Shown: positions 27,090 through 32,169 of the stretch, one piece after another | Numbering within the stretch: position 1 is the first letter of the stretch | Layout of the letters: the number at the start of each line of letters is the position of its first letter | DNA from: Streptomyces sp. WM6386 | GTDB taxonomy: Bacteria; Actinomycetota; Actinomycetes; Streptomycetales; Streptomycetaceae | Reading direction: 5' to 3' | Length of the DNA: 32,169 nucleotides | Assembly (NCBI RefSeq): GCF_000972385.1 | Contig: NZ_JXTE01000082.1 | Coordinates: 1-32,169, forward strand | Position numbers and translations under genes: made by a program | The notes under the pieces: model-generated | Database searches by the model: none | What the model was told of the DNA's origin: nothing | Seen by the model: the letters and a program-made list of their open reading frames with translations, nothing else

Positions 27090-28631
27090 ATGACCACCGC
27101 CTTGGACCATCTGGAACCGGCCCTGTCCGTACGCCAGGTCCTCACTCTGGAACGGGTGCTCGCCGGGGAGCCCGAGGTGGTGGCCGGCGCGGCCCAGCTC
27201 GACCGGGCCGTGCGCTGGGTGCATGTCGCCGAGGCACCCGACGTCGGCGTCATGCTCACCGGTGGGGAGATGGTGCTCACCACGGGAGTGCTGCTCGCCG
27301 GTGACGAGGGCGCACAGGCCGAGTACATCCAGTCCCTGCACCGCGCGGAGGCCGCCGCGGTCGTCCTGGGCCTGGGGCGGGCGTTCCCGGCCCCGCCGGA
27401 CGTGATGCGGCGGGCCGCCGAGCGGTGCGGGCTGCCCATGGTCGTCCTGCACCGGCCCTTCCCCTTCGCCGAGTTGACCGAGGAGGTGCAGTCCCGGCTG
27501 GTACGGCGGAAGTTCGCCGCCGTCAGCCTCTCCGAGGCCGTACGCACCAGCCTCACCGGACTCATCACCGCCGGCGCCCCGCTGCAACGGCTCCTCGACG
27601 ACGTCGCCCAGCACAGCGCCTGTCCGGTCGTCGTCACCAACCTCGCCCACCGCGTCCTCGCCACGGCGGGGGAGCGGTCGGCCGTGGACGACGTGCTGCG
27701 GGACTGGGAGCGCATCGCCCGCCAGGCCGGCGGCAGTGAGGGCGACGGGTGGATCCGGGCCGAGCTGGGCGGGCGCGGGGAGCGGTGGGGGCAGATCCTG
27801 CTGTGCGGGTACCGCGGGGACACCGCCACCGGGCGGCTGCTCGCCGACCGGGCCGCCGAGGCCCTCGTCCTGCACCGCATGCTCGCCGGGAACTCCGCCC
27901 ACACCTGGGAGGAGCAGTCCGCGCAGAGCCTGCTGACCGACCTGGTCAGCGGGGTCGTACCGGCGAGACAGCTGCTGCCGCGGGCGCGGGCGGCCGGACT
28001 GCCCGTCAATCGGCGGACGTTCGTGCCGTTGGTCGTACGGGACGGTGATCCGGCCGAACTCGACCGCGTGCTGAGGCTGTTGGGGCTGCCCGGCATCGTC
28101 GCCGAGCTCGCCGACGGGGCGACCGCGGTCCTGCTGAGTCTGGCCCGGGACCAGGACGCGTCGGTCCTGACGGCGAACTTCGCGGCCCGGCTGCCGCAGA
28201 CGGTGGTGGCCGCCGCCGACCCTCGTACGGCCTGGGACGACGTCCCCGCCGGGATGCGCGAGGCCCAGCATGTCGCGGACGCCGTCGCTTCCGGAATACT
28301 CGACCTCCCGGCCGTCGTACGCCTCAAGGACGTTCATCTGCGCGGTCTGATACGGCTGTTGCGCGACGACCCGCAGGTCCAGTCCTTCGCGGAGCGGGAA
28401 CTGGACGGACTGCTCTGCGGGGCGGGCGAGGACCTGCTCGCCGTCCTGCGGACGTATCTGGCCACCGGCCGCAACAAGTCCCGCACCGCCCAGCTCCACC
28501 ACGTCTCGCGCCCCGCGCTGTACCGGCGCCTCGAAGCGATACAGACCCGGCTCGGTGTGGACCTCGACGACTTCGAACAGGCCGCCTCGGTACACATCGC
28601 ACTCCTCGCGCACGACGCGCAACAGGGCTGA
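27090..28631 (+). CDS. PucR-family transcriptional regulator
   Basis: A 513-residue regulator. The N-terminal PucR ligand domain (about 12-135: LSVRQVLTLERVLAGEPEVVAGAAQLDRAVRWVHVAE...) is followed by a central GGDEF-like/CdaR spacer and a C-terminal PucR HTH (about 461-498: TGRNKSRTAQLHHVSRPALYRRLEAIQTRLGVDL). PucR proteins sense purine, pyrimidine or amino-acid metabolites and usually control adjacent catabolic genes. Here it sits between the aminotransferase and the second amidohydrolase, 38 nt behind the former and on the same strand. Start ATG 27090 has AAGGGA about 10 nt upstream; the frame is open far upstream but overlaps real genes. The likely targets are the two promoter regions of this cluster. 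Confidence 0.9.
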   Translation: MTTALDHLEPALSVRQVLTLERVLAGEPEVVAGAAQLDRAVRWVHVAEAPDVGVMLTGGEMVLTTGVLLAGDEGAQAEYIQSLHRAEAAAVVLGLGRAFPAPPDVMRRAAERCGLPMVVLHRPFPFAELTEEVQSRLVRRKFAAVSLSEAVRTSLTGLITAGAPLQRLLDDVAQHSACPVVVTNLAHRVLATAGERSAVDDVLRDWERIARQAGGSEGDGWIRAELGGRGERWGQILLCGYRGDTATGRLLADRAAEALVLHRMLAGNSAHTWEEQSAQSLLTDLVSGVVPARQLLPRARAAGLPVNRRTFVPLVVRDGDPAELDRVLRLLGLPGIVAELADGATAVLLSLARDQDASVLTANFAARLPQTVVAAADPRTAWDDVPAGMREAQHVADAVASGILDLPAVVRLKDVHLRGLIRLLRDDPQVQSFAERELDGLLCGAGEDLLAVLRTYLATGRNKSRTAQLHHVSRPALYRRLEAIQTRLGVDLDDFEQAASVHIALLAHDAQQG

Positions 28632-28724
28632 AACATGCCACGACCTGGGAAAACGGCGGTGAAACATGGGCCCACGGCAGGGTGACACCGTGGCACGCCG
28701 AACGTCCTCAGACGTGACACCGTG
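28629..28724 (+). promoter_or_regulatory. Two pairs of direct repeats upstream of the second amidohydrolase
   Basis: TGAAACATG occurs at 28629-28637 (overlapping the pucR stop) and 28660-28668, 31 bp apart. GTGACACCGTG occurs at 28682-28692 and 28714-28724, 32 bp apart. Each spacing is three helical turns. GTGAAACATG (28659-28668) matches GTGAAACGTG in the first cluster promoter at 9 of 10 positions. A weak -10 (TAGCCT, 28752-28757) follows. These are candidate PucR sites. Confidence 0.5.
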
Positions 28725-28786
28725 CAACTCAAAGCCTGCTTTCGGACTTTCTAGCCTTCTCGCACACCTAGCGACCGGAGGTCCCG

Positions 28787-29629
28787 ATGAGCAGAGTGAT
28801 TCGCGCCGCCCTTTTCCAGACCGCGTGGACGGGCGACAAGGAATCGATGATCCAGGTACACGAGCAGGCGGCCCGCGACGCGGCCGCGCAGGGTGCTCAG
28901 GTCCTGTGCTTCCAGGAGCTGTTCTACGGGCCGTACTTCTGCCAGGTCCAGGACAAGGCGTTCTACGAGTACGCCGAGCAGATCCCCAACGGGCCGATCG
29001 TCAAGCGATTCCAGGCGCTGGCCAAGGAGTTGGGCATCGTCCTCGTCCTGCCGATGTACGAGGAGGAGCAGCCCGGCGTCCTCTACAACACCGCCGCGGT
29101 GATCGACGCGGACGGCTCGTACCTCGGCAAGTACCGCAAGCACCACATCCCCCAGGTGCCTGGATTCTGGGAGAAGTTCTACTTCCGTCCCGGCAACCTG
29201 GGATGGCCGATCTTCGACACCAAGGTCGGCAAGATCGGCGTCTACATCTGCTACGACCGCCACTTCCCGGAGGGCTGGCGGGCGTTGGGCCTCGCGGGCG
29301 CCGAGATCGTCTTCAACCCCTCGGCCACCTCGCGCGGTCTGTCCGCCTACCTGTGGCAGCTGGAGCAGCCGGCCGCGGCCGTCGCCAACGAGTACTTCGT
29401 CGGCGCGATCAACCGGGTCGGTGTCGAGGAGCTCGGCGACAACGACTTCTACGGGACGACCTACTTCGTCGACCCGGAGGCGCAGTTCGTGGGCGAGGTG
29501 GCCAGCGACAAGGAGACCGAGCTCGTCGTACGCGACCTCGACCTCAACAAGCTCCGCGAAGTGCGCGACCGCTGGCAGTTCTTCCGCGACCGCCGTCCCG
29601 ACGCGTACGCCCCGCTGACCGCCCCGTAA
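28787..29629 (+). CDS. Beta-ureidopropionase-like nitrilase-superfamily amidohydrolase (copy 2)
   Basis: A 280-residue paralogue of the copy at 24923, alignable end to end without gaps and with the same triad: E44 (CFQELFYGPYFCQ), K118 (KYRKHHIP) and C155 (VYICYDRHFPEGW). The substrate-facing loops differ (YEYAEQIPNGPIVKRFQAL, EEEQPGVLY, TSRGLSAYLWQLEQ), suggesting a shifted preference, for example N-carbamoyl-beta-alanine versus N-carbamoyl-beta-aminoisobutyrate. GGAGG is 5 nt before ATG 28787. It has its own upstream regulatory region and is followed by the dihydropyrimidinase, whose product is its expected substrate. Confidence 0.9.
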   Translation: MSRVIRAALFQTAWTGDKESMIQVHEQAARDAAAQGAQVLCFQELFYGPYFCQVQDKAFYEYAEQIPNGPIVKRFQALAKELGIVLVLPMYEEEQPGVLYNTAAVIDADGSYLGKYRKHHIPQVPGFWEKFYFRPGNLGWPIFDTKVGKIGVYICYDRHFPEGWRALGLAGAEIVFNPSATSRGLSAYLWQLEQPAAAVANEYFVGAINRVGVEELGDNDFYGTTYFVDPEAQFVGEVASDKETELVVRDLDLNKLREVRDRWQFFRDRRPDAYAPLTAP

Positions 29630-29641
29630 CCGTCCTGGACC

Positions 29642-29677
29642 GCCGTCGGTCCGGAGCACGGGGGCCGGACCGGCGGC
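29642..29677 (+). terminator. Strong hairpin between the amidohydrolase and dihydropyrimidinase genes
   Basis: Arms 29642-29654 and 29665-29677 pair over 13 bp with one G-U, including perfect CGGTCCGG/CCGGACCG, around a 10-nt loop. There is no U-tract. It lies mid-cluster, so it could be a terminator giving the hydA pair its own transcript, or an attenuator or processing site that sets relative expression. Confidence 0.5.
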
Positions 29678-29711
29678 ATCGATCGACTCGTACGACACCA
29701 GGAGAGGGAAC

Positions 29712-31115
29712 ATGAGTAGCCGTACCGTCATCCGTGGTGGCCTCGTCGTCACCGCGTCCGACGAGATCCACGCCGACGTCCTGATCGAGGACGGCCGTAT
29801 CGCCGCCCTCGCCGCCTCCGGCACCCCGGCCGCCGAGGCCTGGAGTGCCGAGCGGACCATCGACGCCACCGGCAAGTACGTCATCCCGGGCGGCGTCGAC
29901 GCCCACACCCACATGGAGCTGCCGTTCGGCGGCACCTTCGCCTCCGACACCTTCGAGACCGGCACCCGGGCCGCCGCCTGGGGCGGTACGACGACCATCG
30001 TCGACTTCGCCGTGCAGAGCGTCGGCCACTCCCTGCGCGAGGGCCTCGACGCCTGGCACGCCAAGGCGGAGGGCAACTGCGCGATCGACTACGCCTTCCA
30101 CATGATCGTCTCCGATGTGAACCAGGAGACGCTCAAGGAGATGGACCTGCTGGTGGAGGAGGGCGTCACCTCCTTCAAGCAGTTCATGGCCTACCCGGGC
30201 GTCTTCTACAGCGACGACGGCCAGATCCTGCGCGCCATGCAGCGCTCCGCCGAGAACGGCGGACTGATCATGATGCACGCCGAGAACGGCATCGCGATCG
30301 ATGTGCTGGTGGAGCAGGCGCTGGCCCGCGGTGAGACCGACCCGCGCTACCACGGGGAGGTGCGCAAGGCGCTCCTGGAGGCCGAGGCCACCCACCGCGC
30401 CATCAAGCTCGCACAGGTCGCCGGAGCGCCCCTGTACGTCGTGCACGTCTCGGCCATGGAGGCAGTGGCCGAGCTGGCCAGGGCGCGCGACGAGGGTCTG
30501 AACGTCTTCGGCGAGACCTGCCCGCAGTACCTGTTCCTGTCCACGGACAACCTCGCCGAGCCCGACTTCGAGGGCTCCAAGTACGTGTGCTCGACGCCGC
30601 TGCGCCCCAAGGAGCACCAGGCCAAGCTGTGGCAGGGCCTCAGGACCAACGACCTCCAGGTCGTCTCGACCGACCACTGCCCCTTCTGTTTCGTGGGCCA
30701 GAAGGAGCTCGGCCGCGGCGACTTCTCGAAGATCCCCAACGGTCTGCCGGGCGTCGAGAACCGTATGGACCTGCTCCACCAGGCCGTCGTCGACGGGCAC
30801 ATCTCGCGGCGCCGCTGGATCGAGATCGCCTGCGCCACCCCCGCCCGGATGTTCGGCATGTACCCGAAGAAGGGCACCATCGCCCCGGGCGCCGACGCCG
30901 ACGTCGTCATCTACGACCCGCACGCCGAGCAGATCATCTCCGCCGAGACCCACCACATGAACGTCGACTACTCGGCGTACGAGGGCAAGCGGCTCACGGG
31001 CCGCGTCGAGACGGTCCTCTCGCGCGGCGAACTCGTCATCACCGAGCGGGAGTACACCGGGCACGCCGGGCACGGTACGTACACCCCGCGCTCCACCTGT
31101 CAGTACCTCAACTAG
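29712..31115 (+). CDS. hydA: Dihydropyrimidinase / D-hydantoinase
   Basis: A 467-residue binuclear-metal amidohydrolase of the cyclic-amidase group. Metal ligands: H65-x-H67 in GVDAHTHMELPF, carbamylated K156 in SFKQFMAYPG, H189 in MMHAENG, H245 in VVHVSA, and D321 in STDHCPF. Length and the LFLSTDNLAEPDFEGSKYVCSTPLR segment match dihydropyrimidinases, which hydrolyse 5,6-dihydrouracil/dihydrothymine (and hydantoins) to N-carbamoyl amino acids. The neighbouring ureidopropionases and aminotransferase support the pyrimidine role. GGAGAGGG precedes ATG 29712. Its stop overlaps the ribosome site of the LLM gene, implying coupled translation. Confidence 0.95.
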   Translation: MSSRTVIRGGLVVTASDEIHADVLIEDGRIAALAASGTPAAEAWSAERTIDATGKYVIPGGVDAHTHMELPFGGTFASDTFETGTRAAAWGGTTTIVDFAVQSVGHSLREGLDAWHAKAEGNCAIDYAFHMIVSDVNQETLKEMDLLVEEGVTSFKQFMAYPGVFYSDDGQILRAMQRSAENGGLIMMHAENGIAIDVLVEQALARGETDPRYHGEVRKALLEAEATHRAIKLAQVAGAPLYVVHVSAMEAVAELARARDEGLNVFGETCPQYLFLSTDNLAEPDFEGSKYVCSTPLRPKEHQAKLWQGLRTNDLQVVSTDHCPFCFVGQKELGRGDFSKIPNGLPGVENRMDLLHQAVVDGHISRRRWIEIACATPARMFGMYPKKGTIAPGADADVVIYDPHAEQIISAETHHMNVDYSAYEGKRLTGRVETVLSRGELVITEREYTGHAGHGTYTPRSTCQYLN

Positions 31116-31126
31116 GAGTGGCGCAC

Positions 31127-32146
31127 ATGGACTTCGGACTCGTCCTGCAGACCGACCCGCCGGCCTCGAAGGTCGTCAGCCTGATGAAGCGGGCCGAGCG
31201 CAACGGCTTCACGTACGGCTGGACCTTCGACTCCGCCGTGCTCTGGCAGGAACCGTTCGTGATCTACAGTCAGATCCTCGCCAACACCTCCAAGCTGACG
31301 GTCGGCCCCATGGTCACCAACCCGGGCACCCGCACCTGGGAGGTCACCGCCTCCACGTTCGCCACCCTCAACGACATGTTCGGCAACCGCACGGTCTGCG
31401 GTATCGGGCGCGGCGACTCCGCGATGCGCGTCGCGGGCCGCACCCCGAACACCCTCGCCCGCATCAGCGAGGCCATGAAGGTCATCAAGGCGCTCGGCTC
31501 CGGCCAGGAGGCCGACCTCGGGGGCACGGTGATCAAGTTCCCCTGGATCAAGGAGGACGCCCAACTCCCCGTGTGGATGGCCGCGTACGGCCCCAAGGCG
31601 CTGAAGATGACCGGCGAGGAGGCCGACGGCTTCATCCTCCAGCTCGCCGACCTCTACCTCACCGAGTACATGGTCAAGGCCGTCAAGGACGCGGCCGTCG
31701 CCGCCGGGCGCGACCCCTCCGAGGTGAAGATCTGCGTCGCCGCCCCCGCGTACGTCACCGAGGACGACTCGCCCGAGGCGCTCGCCCACGCGCGGGAGCA
31801 GTGCCGCTGGTTCGGCGGGATGGTCGGCAACCACGTGGCCGACCTGGTCTCCAAGTACGGCGCGCACTCCGCCGCCGTACCCGACGAACTCACCGACTAC
31901 ATCAAGGCCCGCGAAGGGTACGACTACTCCCACCACGGGCGTTCCGACAACCCCGACACCGCCTTCGTGCCCGACGAGATCGTCGACCGGTTCTGCATCA
32001 TCGGGCCCGTCGAGAAGCACATCGAGAAGCTCAACGCCCTGCGTGAGCTGGGCGTCGACCAGTTCGCCGTCTACGACATGCACGACGCGCAGGAGACCGT
32101 CATCGACGCCTACGGCTCGAAGGTGATCCCCGCCCTCAACGCCTGA
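31127..32146 (+). CDS. LLM-class (probably F420-dependent) oxidoreductase, TIGR03842-like
   Basis: A 339-residue luciferase-like TIM-barrel oxidoreductase. The N-terminal MDFGLVLQTDPPASKVVSLMKRAERNGFTYGWTFDS, the strand LTVGPMVTNPGTRTWEV and the GIGRGDSAMRVAGRTPNTLARI segment are characteristic of F420-binding LLM proteins, close to the group named TIGR03842. Cofactor F420 versus FMN cannot be proven by eye. AGGAG (31114-31118) overlaps the hydA stop and lies 8 nt before ATG 31127, so the two are co-translated. Because no dihydropyrimidine dehydrogenase is present, this enzyme may reduce or oxidise the pyrimidine/hydantoin ring or a pathway intermediate (inference). The cluster may continue beyond the window. 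Confidence 0.88.
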   Translation: MDFGLVLQTDPPASKVVSLMKRAERNGFTYGWTFDSAVLWQEPFVIYSQILANTSKLTVGPMVTNPGTRTWEVTASTFATLNDMFGNRTVCGIGRGDSAMRVAGRTPNTLARISEAMKVIKALGSGQEADLGGTVIKFPWIKEDAQLPVWMAAYGPKALKMTGEEADGFILQLADLYLTEYMVKAVKDAAVAAGRDPSEVKICVAAPAYVTEDDSPEALAHAREQCRWFGGMVGNHVADLVSKYGAHSAAVPDELTDYIKAREGYDYSHHGRSDNPDTAFVPDEIVDRFCIIGPVEKHIEKLNALRELGVDQFAVYDMHDAQETVIDAYGSKVIPALNA

Positions 32147-32169
32147 CCCCCACGCTCCCGTTCCCCCCG

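Overview
The window is ordinary high-GC actinobacterial chromosome, almost certainly Streptomyces. Nearly every codon ends in G or C, GTG and TTG starts with AGGAGG-type ribosome sites are common, and the gene families are typical of the genus: PadR-controlled ABC exporter, PucR regulator, SGNH and S15 secreted hydrolases, a second Clp ATPase, an F420-type LLM oxidoreductase and a TTA codon in one gene. I see no rRNA, tRNA, CRISPR array, intact mobile element or secondary-metabolite core gene.

Layout. 1-3.3 kb: a SWIM zinc-finger protein, a proline-rich-headed membrane protein, a gene-poor stretch (2412-2823) and a GNAT acetyltransferase. 3.6-7.7 kb: a divergent PadR regulator and a two-gene ABC exporter (ATPase plus 940-aa FtsX-type permease) sharing a 60-bp control region with tandem operator-like repeats. 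7.77-7.9 kb: the C-terminal scrap of a tyrosine recombinase. 7.9-10.7 kb: a PcaD-PcaC fusion, a UlaG-like metallo-hydrolase and exonuclease III. 10.7-16.6 kb: a secreted SGNH esterase (minus strand), a small conserved protein, a lone GluA-type ATPase with a 55-codon ORF behind it, a secreted S15-type peptidase/esterase (minus) and a membrane-anchored protein of unknown function (minus). 16.8-24.8 kb: secreted gamma-glutamyltransferase, then minus-strand ClpC-like ATPase, GNAT and methionine aminopeptidase; the last is divergent from a small XRE regulator, followed by a 540-aa protein of unknown function.

24.8-32.15 kb is the most coherent system: a same-strand cluster for reductive pyrimidine (or hydantoin) breakdown. 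It encodes two beta-ureidopropionase-like amidohydrolases, an AGXT2-like class III aminotransferase, a PucR regulator, a dihydropyrimidinase and an LLM-class oxidoreductase. Together they would convert dihydrouracil to N-carbamoyl-beta-alanine, then beta-alanine, then malonate semialdehyde. No dihydropyrimidine dehydrogenase is visible. The LLM enzyme, from the superfamily that includes the uracil-ring-opening oxygenase RutA, sits where a ring-modifying first step would be expected.

The best leads for follow-up are: this cluster and its shared promoter motif; the overlapping, apparently leaderless map/XRE promoter switch around a 10-bp palindrome; the PadR operator pair combined with a TTA codon at codon 9 of the permease; the PcaD domain whose nucleophile position reads Ala; and several well-formed palindromes in promoter regions. 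Function calls rest on motifs read by eye. No database search was possible.
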